From: an uncultured Colwellia sp. | Lineage (GTDB): Bacteria > Pseudomonadota > Gammaproteobacteria > Enterobacterales > Alteromonadaceae | Direction of reading: 5' to 3' | NCBI GenBank assembly: GCA_913063325.1 | Contig: CAJXYE010000012.1 | Location: forward strand, 1-64,000 | DNA: 64,000 nucleotides | Part shown: positions 56,549 to 64,000 of the stretch, in pieces | Layout of the letters: each line of letters opens with the position of its first letter | How positions within the stretch are numbered: the stretch's first letter is position 1 | Position numbers and translations under genes: made by a program | The notes under the pieces: model-generated | The model's database searches: none | What the model was told of the DNA's origin: nothing | What the model saw: only the letters and a program-made list of their open reading frames with translations

Positions 56549-57571
56549 ATGTTGAAAAAATTGATTAATACCTCACTTGTTGGCTTACTTTTAACCGCTA
56601 GTTTTATGACAAGTTTTATTGCCGATGCTAGTGAAGGAGTGAATGTTTACTCTTACAGACAACCTTTTCTTGTAGAGCCTTTGTTTAATAAATTTACCGA
56701 GCAAAGCGGTATTAAAGTGAATGTCGTTTTCGCTAAAAAAGGCATGGCTGAACGTTTAGCGCGCGAAGGCAAATATAGTCCTGCAGATATATTACTCACT
56801 ACAGATATTAGTCGTTTGATTGAATTACGTGATAAAGACCTAGTGCAACCAGTTAACTCGTCAGTTTTAAGTAACGCGATCCCTAAACAATATCAAGCAC
56901 AAGACAATACTTGGTTTGCCTTAACTACACGCGTCCGTAATATCTACTCTGCGAAACGTTTAGGTAAGATTGACCTGAATTATGAAGACTTAGCCGATGA
57001 AAAGTATAAAGGTCGTGTTTGTACACGCAGTGGTAAACACCCCTATAATGTTGCCTTAGTTGCTTCTATGATCAGTGAACATGGTGAAGCTTACACATTA
57101 GATTGGCTAAAAAAGGTGAAGAATAATTTAGCACGTAAACCCCAAGGTAGTGATCGCGGTCAAGTACAAGCAATTCATCAAAAACTGTGCGATATTTCTT
57201 TAGGTAATAGTTATTATTTTGGCAAAATGCTAAAAGATGAAAAACAAAAAGTTTGGGCTGATGAAGTCTACATTAACTTCCCTAACCAAAAAAATCGTGG
57301 TGCCCATATAAACATATCGGGTGTTGCTATGGCTAAATACGCGCCTAATGCAAAAAATGCTCAAGTGTTAATGGAATTCTTAGTTTCTAAACCTGCGCAA
57401 GCATTATATGCACAAACGAATATGGAATATCCTGTTCGAGAAGATGTTGCAGTATCGAAATTAGTCGATTCTTGGGGGAGTTATAAAGCAGATGCCTTAC
57501 CATTAGAAGAGATTGCGAAAAACCGTAAAGCAGCATTAAAGCTATTAGACCAAGCACAGTTTGATTTGTGA
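56549..57571 (+). CDS. fbpA: Ferric iron ABC transporter, substrate-binding protein
   Basis: A 340-residue periplasmic protein of the FbpA/FutA/AfuA family that binds ferric iron. The signal peptide (LINTSLVGLLLTASFMTSFI, cut near ADASEG) is followed by VNVYSYRQPFLVEPLFNKFT, GRVCTRSGKHPYNVAL and, near residue 200, SLGNSYYFGKML with the paired tyrosines that bind iron. I chose ATG 56549, with GGAGA upstream; ATGs at 56468 and 56534 are unlikely. A Fur box precedes it, and the stop overlaps fbpB by four bases. Confidence 0.94.
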   Translation: MLKKLINTSLVGLLLTASFMTSFIADASEGVNVYSYRQPFLVEPLFNKFTEQSGIKVNVVFAKKGMAERLAREGKYSPADILLTTDISRLIELRDKDLVQPVNSSVLSNAIPKQYQAQDNTWFALTTRVRNIYSAKRLGKIDLNYEDLADEKYKGRVCTRSGKHPYNVALVASMISEHGEAYTLDWLKKVKNNLARKPQGSDRGQVQAIHQKLCDISLGNSYYFGKMLKDEKQKVWADEVYINFPNQKNRGAHINISGVAMAKYAPNAKNAQVLMEFLVSKPAQALYAQTNMEYPVREDVAVSKLVDSWGSYKADALPLEEIAKNRKAALKLLDQAQFDL

Positions 57572-59196
57572 TAGCACTGTATAACAGTAGATCATGGAAG
57601 TTATCTAGCTATTTAATTGCACTGGTATTGATAGTGCCAGTGGTTGTTATGCTAGTCGGCGGCGTAAGTACTTCAACGCAGCTGTTTGTTCATTTATGGC
57701 AAACAGTGCTGCCAAGTTATCTTGAAAATACTTTATTACTCGCTTTTTGGGTGGTGTTATTGGCGTTGTTTTTTGGCGTGTTTAGTGCAGCCATCATTAC
57801 GCAAACCAATATTGTATTTAAACAACAGCTACGTTGGTTGTTACTTTTACCTTTAGCTATGCCCGCGTATTTAGTTGCTTACCTTTATACCGACCTATTT
57901 GATTACGCAGGTCCAGTTCAGCGTGCTTTAAGAGCATGGTTTGATTGGCAATCGCCAGACGACTATTGGTTCTTTGATATTCGTACCTTACCCGGCGCTG
58001 CTTTAATGCTAGCACTGGTGTTATTTCCCTATATTTATATGCTTACCCGTGGCGCTTTTGAGCAGCAAGATCAAAACTTAACGCGTGCGAGTCGATTACT
58101 CGGCTTAACAGCAAAGCAAAGTTTCTTTAAAATAGCCTTACCCCTAGCAAGGCCCGCTATTGCAGTTTCGGCTAGCCTTGTCTTAATGGAAACCCTAGCT
58201 GATTTTGCAACCGTACAATACTTTTCTGTTAATACACTAACAACTGCTATTTATGATACTTGGCTTGGTTATGGCGATTTGGGAGCGGCTAATGCGTTAG
58301 CCAGTGTTTTAATGCTTTTAGTGTTATTTGTTGTGTTAGCAGAGCAACGAAGTAGGGCAGGGTTACGTCACCAAAGCGCTAGACCTAACTTAAATAGAGA
58401 GCTGATAAAGTTGTCTGTGATCCAACAATTTATGGCGAGTATTTTTTGCTGGGCATTAGTTATTTTGGGTTTTTTACTGCCGTTAACCTTATTAATCATT
58501 ATGGCTGTGCAATACAGCGATGTGGCACAATTATCGGTGTTAATCTCTACCGGCATCAATTCATTAAAAATTTCAGTTATTGCGGCAACGGTTGCTGTAT
58601 TGATTGCTTTATCTTTGGGTCTATATCAGCGTTTACACAGTGATAAATACCGTCATCTTCCACAGCAAATTTCTGGTTTTGGTTATGCTATACCAGGCAC
58701 TGTACTCGCTATGGCTATGCTATCGACGTTAGGACCTTTAGACCATTGGCTCAACGGAGTTGTTGAGTTTTTTGGGGGAGTAGCTCCAGGACTGATTTTA
58801 TCGGGCTCTCTGTTTGCTATTATATTTGCGCTAGTAGTACGTTTTTCAGCTATCGCTAATGGCACTATTATGAGCGGTATAAAGCAAATCCCTCAATCAC
58901 TTGATTATGCACCAGCGTCTTTGGGAGTAAATCTGAAGGGAAGTTTAGTTAAAGTACATTTGCCTATTTTAAGGCCCGCAATAATAGTTGCATGGTTATT
59001 AGTTTTTGTTGAAGCAATGAAAGAGTTACCGGCAGTATTGTTGCTACGACCGTTTAATTTTGAAACCTTAAGTAGCCAAATTTATCAGCTTATTTCTGAT
59101 GAAATGTTAGAGCAAGGTGCTTTAGGCGCAATTCTCATCGTGTTGTTTGGTCTGTTACCTATAATAATCCTGAATAAGAGCAAGGAAAAAGTATGA
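57568..59196 (+). CDS. fbpB: Ferric iron ABC transporter, permease
   Basis: A 542-residue fused double permease of the FbpB/FutB family with about twelve membrane helices. Two EAA-type loops that contact the ATPase are visible: ASRLLGLTAKQSFFKIALPL near 172 and PASLGVNLKGSLVKVHLPIL near 450. The start is GTG 57568, overlapping the fbpA stop by four bases (GTGA), and the stop overlaps the fbpC start by four bases, so the three are translationally coupled. Confidence 0.95.
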   Translation: MIALYNSRSWKLSSYLIALVLIVPVVVMLVGGVSTSTQLFVHLWQTVLPSYLENTLLLAFWVVLLALFFGVFSAAIITQTNIVFKQQLRWLLLLPLAMPAYLVAYLYTDLFDYAGPVQRALRAWFDWQSPDDYWFFDIRTLPGAALMLALVLFPYIYMLTRGAFEQQDQNLTRASRLLGLTAKQSFFKIALPLARPAIAVSASLVLMETLADFATVQYFSVNTLTTAIYDTWLGYGDLGAANALASVLMLLVLFVVLAEQRSRAGLRHQSARPNLNRELIKLSVIQQFMASIFCWALVILGFLLPLTLLIIMAVQYSDVAQLSVLISTGINSLKISVIAATVAVLIALSLGLYQRLHSDKYRHLPQQISGFGYAIPGTVLAMAMLSTLGPLDHWLNGVVEFFGGVAPGLILSGSLFAIIFALVVRFSAIANGTIMSGIKQIPQSLDYAPASLGVNLKGSLVKVHLPILRPAIIVAWLLVFVEAMKELPAVLLLRPFNFETLSSQIYQLISDEMLEQGALGAILIVLFGLLPIIILNKSKEKV

Positions 59197-60308
59197 CCGT
59201 GTTGTTAACTACCCAGCCACCTATAGAGTCACCAGTCTTGTTATCTATCAAACAGCTTTGTGTAACGCTGCAAGATAAAGCGGTTTTATCTACATTGGAT
59301 TTAACGCTTAATGAAGGAGATATATTAGGTCTGGTTGGTGCTAGTGGCTGTGGAAAAACAACCTTACTTAATGCTATTGCTGGTTTTAGTAAACCGAGCA
59401 GGGGGCAAATAACCATTGATAGTAATGTGCTGAGTGATGGGGACCACAGTGTACCAGCAGAAAAACGTCAGGTAGGCATGATTTTCCAAGACTATGCCTT
59501 ATTCCCACATTTAACTGTAAAAGAGAATATTGCTTTTGGCATTGCAAAGTTAAGTAAGGCCGAGCAGAAACAACAAATAGAGCAGTTACTGGCCATATTA
59601 AAGCTAAATGATTACGGTGATAGTTATATTCATCAGCTTTCCGGTGGACAGCAACAACGTGTTGCCATTGCACGAGCTTTAGCGCCAAAACCTAAATTAC
59701 TTTTACTTGATGAACCCTTTTCAAATATCGACGCTCGCCTTAGGAATGAATTGATGGTCGAGATAAGATTGTTATTAAAGCAGTTTAAAATGACCGCTAT
59801 TTTTGTAACCCATAACAAAGATGAAGTATTTACCTTTGCAGATAAAATGGCAGTAATGGCACAAGGTCGGTTATTACAATTAGATGCCCCTAGTATTATT
59901 TGTCAACAACCCAATAGCTATCAGGTTGCAGATTTTTTACAGCTTGGCAGTTGGTTACCTTGCAAAGTTAATTCAGCTGGTGCGCATAGTTTGTTAGGCG
60001 ATCTTGAAACCGAGTCGATAAAGGGGGAGAAATCACGGTTATTATATTTGTTAATAAAACCTCAGCAACTAACCTTAACGGCAAAGGTAGATGATAAGAA
60101 TATAGCGAATGCACAAGTTGAATATATTAGTGTTACTGAGCAGGGCTATCATTATTATCTACGTAGTATCAACTCACCTTCAGCCGATAGCGCATTAGCA
60201 TTTAACAAAATAAGCTTATACAGTAATGTGGTACTGACAATAAATCAGCAGGTTTTGGTACTTATAAAGCCCCATGACTTAATATTCTTCGAGCGTAACC
60301 CCTTGTAA
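59193..60308 (+). CDS. fbpC: Ferric iron ABC transporter, ATP-binding protein
   Basis: A 371-residue ABC ATPase. Walker A is GASGCGKTTLL, the signature LSGGQQQRVAIARAL, Walker B LLLLDEPFSNID and the switch histidine in FVTHNKDEV. The C-terminal roughly 120 residues form an OB-like regulatory domain of the TOBE type, as in FbpC/PotA-class proteins. ATGA overlap with fbpB. Expected to energise uptake of the iron delivered by the fbpA product. Confidence 0.95.
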   Translation: MTVLLTTQPPIESPVLLSIKQLCVTLQDKAVLSTLDLTLNEGDILGLVGASGCGKTTLLNAIAGFSKPSRGQITIDSNVLSDGDHSVPAEKRQVGMIFQDYALFPHLTVKENIAFGIAKLSKAEQKQQIEQLLAILKLNDYGDSYIHQLSGGQQQRVAIARALAPKPKLLLLDEPFSNIDARLRNELMVEIRLLLKQFKMTAIFVTHNKDEVFTFADKMAVMAQGRLLQLDAPSIICQQPNSYQVADFLQLGSWLPCKVNSAGAHSLLGDLETESIKGEKSRLLYLLIKPQQLTLTAKVDDKNIANAQVEYISVTEQGYHYYLRSINSPSADSALAFNKISLYSNVVLTINQQVLVLIKPHDLIFFERNPL

Positions 60309-60433
60309 AAGGGTATGTAATTTTAACGGTGCAAGCTGTTACAGTTCCTTTACAACACCTTACAGTCTCTTTAATACTTTGCTTTTATAATTTACTTATC
60401 AAATCAAAGTCGTTTAATTTTAAGGAGTCTGTC

Positions 60434-61204
60434 ATGACACCAAGTATAGAGCTTGTTGATAATACACAACCACCTGAAACTAACCTAAATAATGAGTTAC
60501 CGAATAAATTATTGCTGATTGAAAATGATCACTACTTAAGTAAGGCTTTTGCGGAGAAGGGTAAGCAATCTAGCTACCAAACCATGAAAGTATGTACGGG
60601 TGAAGTGCTGAGTCAGAAGTTGAAAAGCTATTTAGTAGACCAAAAGCCTAATATGATAGTGCTATATGTTGGCTTTTCTGATAGCTCACAGTTGCTGATA
60701 ATAAGTGATCTTCGGGCCTTATTTGATGGCCTATTAGTCATTGTATCGAATAAAAATAGTGAACAAGAGCAATTTAATGCGTTCAACCTTGGTGCTGATG
60801 ATTATTTGATTAAGCCCATCGATAGTCGAATCTTAATGATGCGAATTGAAGCTTTATTTCGTCGTCAAAGCAATAAAGTGAATCCCGTTGAGTTAGCTAG
60901 TTTAGCAATTGGTGATGTTTGCTTACAGCCTAAATCTCAAAAGTGTTTTATTAATGGTGAAGGAGTTAAGCTAACGACCTTTGAATTTAATTTATTAAAA
61001 TCGTTAATAGAGCATCAAGGGCTAATTTTATCTCGAGATCAACTTTATAGTACCTTGCTTAGACGTGTATATAATGGAGTCGAACGTACGCTTGATGTCA
61101 GAATGTCACAATTACGTGAAAAACTGACTGTAGCAGGTATGAAGAAGAATCAAATAGAAACTGTTTGGGGTCAAGGTTATATGTTTAACAATATTAGCTC
61201 TTAA
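60434..61204 (+). CDS. OmpR-family response regulator with degenerate receiver
   Basis: A 256-residue winged-helix response regulator. The C-terminal DNA-binding domain (about 155-253) is well conserved (TTFEFNLLKSLIEHQGLILS, RTLDVRMSQLREKL, ETVWGQGYMF). In the receiver, the acidic pair is LLIENDHY and the lysine is in DDYLIKPID, but the phospho-acceptor aspartate is replaced: the strand reads PNMIVLYVGFSD, with tyrosine at the expected aspartate. Phosphorylation at the usual site is therefore unlikely. I chose ATG 60434, preceded by AAGGAG; the upstream in-frame extension to 60329 is not family-like. No histidine kinase is nearby. Confidence 0.88.
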   Translation: MTPSIELVDNTQPPETNLNNELPNKLLLIENDHYLSKAFAEKGKQSSYQTMKVCTGEVLSQKLKSYLVDQKPNMIVLYVGFSDSSQLLIISDLRALFDGLLVIVSNKNSEQEQFNAFNLGADDYLIKPIDSRILMMRIEALFRRQSNKVNPVELASLAIGDVCLQPKSQKCFINGEGVKLTTFEFNLLKSLIEHQGLILSRDQLYSTLLRRVYNGVERTLDVRMSQLREKLTVAGMKKNQIETVWGQGYMFNNISS

Positions 61205-61290
61205 ACTTTCACTGCTCAGTAAAAATTTAGTGGAGGAATAACACCTCCGCTAAAATTGAACAACTGGGACATCTTAGCTACTTTCTAGTA

Positions 61291-61554
61291 TATACCCGCT
61301 ACCATTCAAGATGCAGGTTTCAGAGTGCTTGATAAATTTTAATTCAAGGCGCTGTGATGAAAGAATGGTTATTCCATTGTAAGTCACAGCAACGATGAAG
61401 TAATGTTGCTCAAGCTCTTCTTCGATGGGGTTAAAATGACTTTACACCGCGTTAAATAAAAAAAACATAGAATAACTATGCTTTACTTATTTTACTTGTC
61501 TAAAGCCATTTTAATTCCCACTGAAATCCTGTACTTTGATTGGTAACGGGTATA
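61291..61554 (+). repeat. Copy H of the ~265-bp TIR repeat family (divergent)
   Basis: A 264-bp element starting TATACCCGCTACCATTCAAG and ending TTTGATTGGTAACGGGTATA. It shares the terminal repeats, the GATGCAGGTTTCAG-type inner end and TAAAGCCATTTTAATTCCCA with the others, but the middle (CAGCAACGATGAAGTAATGT, CATAGAATAACTATG) differs. It fills most of the 419-bp gap between the response regulator and plsC. Confidence 0.82.
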
Positions 61555-61623
61555 AATAAATAATAGCTTTACCTTATTATTTGTTTTTTCTGTATACTCG
61601 CCCATAATCTTTTTTAGCTATCT

Positions 61624-62367
61624 ATGCTGGAGCTTTCTTTGCTAGCAGTAATACGCGTTTTCCTAATGATCTTAGCCTTGGTTGTTATTTGCACTATCTC
61701 TATTGTTTATTGCTTATTACGCCCTTTTCACCGTAATAATGTTTATCACACCTCACGATATTTAGGGAAAATCCCGACACTTCTTGGTGTAGAAGTGGAA
61801 GTAAGAATTCCTGAATCTGTTAAAAATATTGGTCCTGTTGTCTGGGCGGCAAATCATCAAAATAGTTATGATCTGTTTACTCACGCGAATGCCGTACTGC
61901 CTGGTACCGTGAGTGTAGGCAAAAAGAGTTTAAAATGGATTCCTTTTTTTGGGCAAATGTATTGGTTAACCGGTAATATTTTAATTGACCGAAAAAATAC
62001 CAGTAAGGCAATGAACACCATTGACTTAACCGCGGATAAAATAAAAAAAGATAAACTTTCTGTATGGATGTTTCCTGAAGGTACTCGTAGCCGAGGCAGA
62101 GGTTTATTACCATTGAAAACCGGTGCTTTTCGCACTGCTATTCAAGCGGGAGTGCCTATTGTACCAATTTGTGCCAGTAATCAAGTAGGGACAATTAACT
62201 TGAACCGTTGGGATAATGGGAAAATAATCATAGAGTTCTTAGACCCCATTCCGCTTAATGATGCAAGCCGCGAAAACTTAAGGTCAATAGTAAATGAAAC
62301 TCATAAATTAATGTATAATAAAATCGAGACGTTATCGATTGAAGCCGCGGCTTACCATAACAAATAA
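61624..62367 (+). CDS. plsC: 1-acyl-sn-glycerol-3-phosphate acyltransferase (PlsC-like)
   Basis: A 247-residue membrane acyltransferase, the LPA to PA step of phospholipid synthesis. An N-terminal membrane helix (about 5-30) is followed by the four acyltransferase motifs: NHQNSYD (NHx4D at about 78), GKKSLKWIPFFG, FPEGTRSRG and VPIVPICAS. Length is typical. The start is ATG 61624; no strong ribosome site is visible. It is followed 28 bases later by rraB. Confidence 0.93.
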   Translation: MLELSLLAVIRVFLMILALVVICTISIVYCLLRPFHRNNVYHTSRYLGKIPTLLGVEVEVRIPESVKNIGPVVWAANHQNSYDLFTHANAVLPGTVSVGKKSLKWIPFFGQMYWLTGNILIDRKNTSKAMNTIDLTADKIKKDKLSVWMFPEGTRSRGRGLLPLKTGAFRTAIQAGVPIVPICASNQVGTINLNRWDNGKIIIEFLDPIPLNDASRENLRSIVNETHKLMYNKIETLSIEAAAYHNK

Positions 62368-62395
62368 CCCCGTTGTTTATAAACAGAGATAGGTA

Positions 62396-62752
62396 ATGAA
62401 AATGATTGATGAAGAATTACAACAATGGTTTAGCCATACTGAAATGTTAATTTCTGAGTTGCTTGAAGACGGTACTAATGAGGAAGTTTATCACACGATT
62501 GAACATCATTTTGCTAGTAGTGATTTTGATTTGCTCGAAAAAGCCGCTATCGCAGCTTTTAAATTAGGACTCGAAATTGAAGAGCCCGAAGAGGCAGAAT
62601 TAGAAAATGGTGATAAAGTCTTTGCTTTTGATATTGCTACCGAACAAATGTTAGATGTAGATTTAATCAAAAAAGAAACTAAAGCTATGTTTGAGCTGGC
62701 AAAAAAGTGTGGTGTTGACTATGATGGTTGGGGTACTTACTTTGAAGAATAA
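62396..62752 (+). CDS. rraB: RNase E activity regulator RraB
   Basis: A 118-residue acidic protein of the RraB family, which binds RNase E and alters its substrate choice and degradosome composition. It shows the family pattern: LISELLEDGTNEEVYHTIEH, acidic EPEEAELENGDKVFAFDI and the terminal YDGWGTYFEE. Length is slightly shorter than the E. coli protein. An in-frame second ATG two codons on is an alternative start. Confidence 0.93.
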   Translation: MKMIDEELQQWFSHTEMLISELLEDGTNEEVYHTIEHHFASSDFDLLEKAAIAAFKLGLEIEEPEEAELENGDKVFAFDIATEQMLDVDLIKKETKAMFELAKKCGVDYDGWGTYFEE

Positions 62753-62913
62753 TGCTTTAAGTATATTTTAATACTCTAAGACTTGAACACGTGTACTAAA
62801 TACCTTAAAATATGCGACATTATTAGCCAGTATGATGTTTTTCTGGCTCACTAGCACTGAAAAGTGTAAGCTGATATTTGACGTTTTAGTACACTTATAA
62901 AGGAAATCAAACC

Positions 62914-63069
62914 ATGGAATGGCTTAGCAGAACGCTTTCACAAGAACCTACTCTACTCGCACTGTCAATAACGGTTATCGTAACTGTTTTTATTTTTTCA
63001 GCAAGAAAAGCACATTTAAATCATTTAGCTAAAATGAAAAAAATTAATGATAGCTTTAACGTCAAATAA
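62914..63069 (+). CDS. Small single-pass membrane protein (51 aa)
   Basis: A 51-residue open frame with AAAGGAA seven bases before ATG. A short N-terminus (MEWLSRTLSQEP) is followed by one membrane helix (about 13-30, TLLALSITVIVTVFIFS) and a basic tail (ARKAHLNHLAKMKKINDSF). I recognise no family. It is the last open frame before repeat copy I; the strong ribosome site supports it. Confidence 0.55.
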   Translation: MEWLSRTLSQEPTLLALSITVIVTVFIFSARKAHLNHLAKMKKINDSFNVK

Positions 63070-63182
63070 AAATTGATGTACTTAGGTTACGCTTCTACTC
63101 TCAAAGTTTTTCTTTTCCTTTCTCTTCTTATATTTCGACATAAAAAATCACACTATAATAGTGTGAGCTTTAAACGTAATCT

Positions 63183-63441
63183 TATACCAATCCATCTAAG
63201 AAAGTGATCGTTTAGCGAGAATTTAAAGGTTTAGAGGCAAGGCATTTATTGCCAAGAAGAGTTTTTAAATCAATAATGCAGCATATAAGTCTTTAAAACT
63301 CGCCCTTCGGGAACGCATTGGCATCATGATAAATGCACAAAATTTGTTTGATGTAGAGTAACTATATCAACACATATTTTGCTTTTTCTCATATCGCCAA
63401 TGCCGTTCTAAGTGGTCACTTCTTTAGATGGATTGGTATTA
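63183..63441 (-). repeat. Copy I of the ~265-bp TIR repeat family (subfamily II)
   Basis: A 259-bp copy in reverse orientation. Left end TATACCAATCCATCTAA and right end TTAGATGGATTGGTATTA are perfect inverse partners over 17 bases apart from the A-insert in the TAATACC end. It contains GAGGCAAGGCATTTATTGCC, the shared half, and CTCGCCCTTCGGGAACGCAT. It fills most of the gap before the LacI-family gene. Confidence 0.88.
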
Positions 63442-63461
63442 TACTCTCGAAAACACCAAAG

Positions 63462-64000
63462 TTAACACTTAGCTGTTGAGTCTCTAATGACCAGTTTTGG
63501 TACATACTGGCTGATGGTTATTTTATTTTTTTGTTTACGAACCTGGCTGATAAGTAAATTTGCTGCATCTTCAGCAATTTGACTATTTGGCTGATCAGCG
63601 GTAGTGAGCTTTGGCCATGTTTGACGGGAGAAAGGACTATTTTCAAAGCCGACAATGGAGAGTTGCTCGGGTATGGATATATTCATCAGTCGTGCCGCAA
63701 ATAATGCCCCTGCTGCAATTTCATCGTTACAAGAGAAAATGGCCGTCGGGCGAGTATTCTTACTTTCCGAAGACATCAACTGCTTTGCACCACTTACACC
63801 TGAATCAAAAGAATAGTCTCCCTCAATAACAAGTGATTTATCAAAATCAATATTACTTGCTTTTAAGGCTCTTCTATAGCCTTTATAGCGTTCAATAGTC
63901 GACATATGTTCCGCATCACCCGCTATAAAAGCAATATCTTTATGACCTAAGTCGATGAGGTGTTGGGTGATAGTTTGTGCTGCATCTCTATCGTTTACCA
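63462..64000 (-). CDS. LacI family transcriptional regulator (partial)
   Basis: The C-terminal 179 residues of a LacI-family repressor; its N-terminal DNA-binding domain lies beyond the window end. The ligand-binding periplasmic-type fold is clear: DAAQTITQHLIDLGHKDIAF, RYKGYRRALKASNI, AIFSCNDEIAAGALFAARLM, LSIVGFENSPFSRQTWPKLT. The frame is open to the last base, so no start can be placed; an internal ATG at 63905 is not a start. Sugar effector unknown; a role in glucosamine or other carbohydrate control is possible. Confidence 0.9.
   Translation of the reverse strand, partial: VNDRDAAQTITQHLIDLGHKDIAFIAGDAEHMSTIERYKGYRRALKASNIDFDKSLVIEGDYSFDSGVSGAKQLMSSESKNTRPTAIFSCNDEIAAGALFAARLMNISIPEQLSIVGFENSPFSRQTWPKLTTADQPNSQIAEDAANLLISQVRKQKNKITISQYVPKLVIRDSTAKC

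Noticed and set aside
1..64000. tRNA, rRNA, prophage or integrative element
   Set aside because: I saw no tRNA cloverleaf sequence, rRNA-like sequence, integrase, transposase or phage structural gene on either strand by reading; a tRNAscan or profile search would be needed to exclude a missed tRNA.

Overview
The window is a compact chromosomal stretch, AT-rich by eye, of a Gram-negative gammaproteobacterium. The conserved run ndk-rlmN-pilF-rodZ-ispG-hisS-yfgM-bamB-der, the xseA/guaB/guaA block, the many TonB-dependent and outer-membrane proteins, SelO, PanP, RraB and a PEP-CTERM remnant point to the Alteromonadales. A cold-adapted marine Colwellia-like organism is my best guess; this is inference from gene content, not from a database match. 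I see no rRNA, tRNA, prophage, CRISPR array or transposase gene.

Layout. 0-8 kb: NnrS-type membrane protein, thioredoxin, LysR regulator, carboxylesterase, Sel1-repeat protein, lipoprotein M3 peptidase and a DUF2164 protein. 8-19 kb: an envelope and uptake region with a beta-barrel protein that probably starts at TTG, two related TonB-dependent receptors, a CadC-like membrane regulator divergent from the first receptor, and a TonB-C/Sel1 hybrid between the two. 19-34 kb: Lrp regulator, a 41-residue CPFC membrane peptide, iscX, malic enzyme, then the ndk-to-der housekeeping run. 34-38 kb: a PilZ protein convergent with a diguanylate cyclase, a broken PEP-CTERM gene end and xseA. 38-43 kb: guaB, guaA, a RidA protein, an unknown membrane protein. 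43-54 kb: GST-like protein, SelO, a RecQ-family helicase, an Ig-like lipoprotein with a small barrel protein, PanP and NagB. 53-64 kb: HDOD-GAF protein, YcxB-like protein, TauE/SafE exporter, a Fur-box-preceded ferric iron ABC transporter (fbpABC), an orphan response regulator with a degenerate receiver, PlsC-like acyltransferase, RraB, a 51-residue membrane peptide and a LacI-family regulator cut by the window end.

Two repeated noncoding structures stand out. First, nine copies (eight complete, one cut by the window start) of a roughly 265-bp intergenic element with terminal inverted repeats (TATACC or TAATACC ends), internal dyad symmetry and no coding capacity; the copies form subfamilies that share one half and differ in the other. 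One supplies or abuts the panP stop codon, one lies between a receptor gene and an apparent terminator, and one created a false N-terminal extension of a small gene. Second, a short hairpin with a constant TAAC loop and a covarying closing pair lies between the stop codon and the intrinsic terminator of three nucleotide-metabolism genes (ndk, guaB, guaA) and of no other gene I could see. These two are the best candidates for undescribed biology here.
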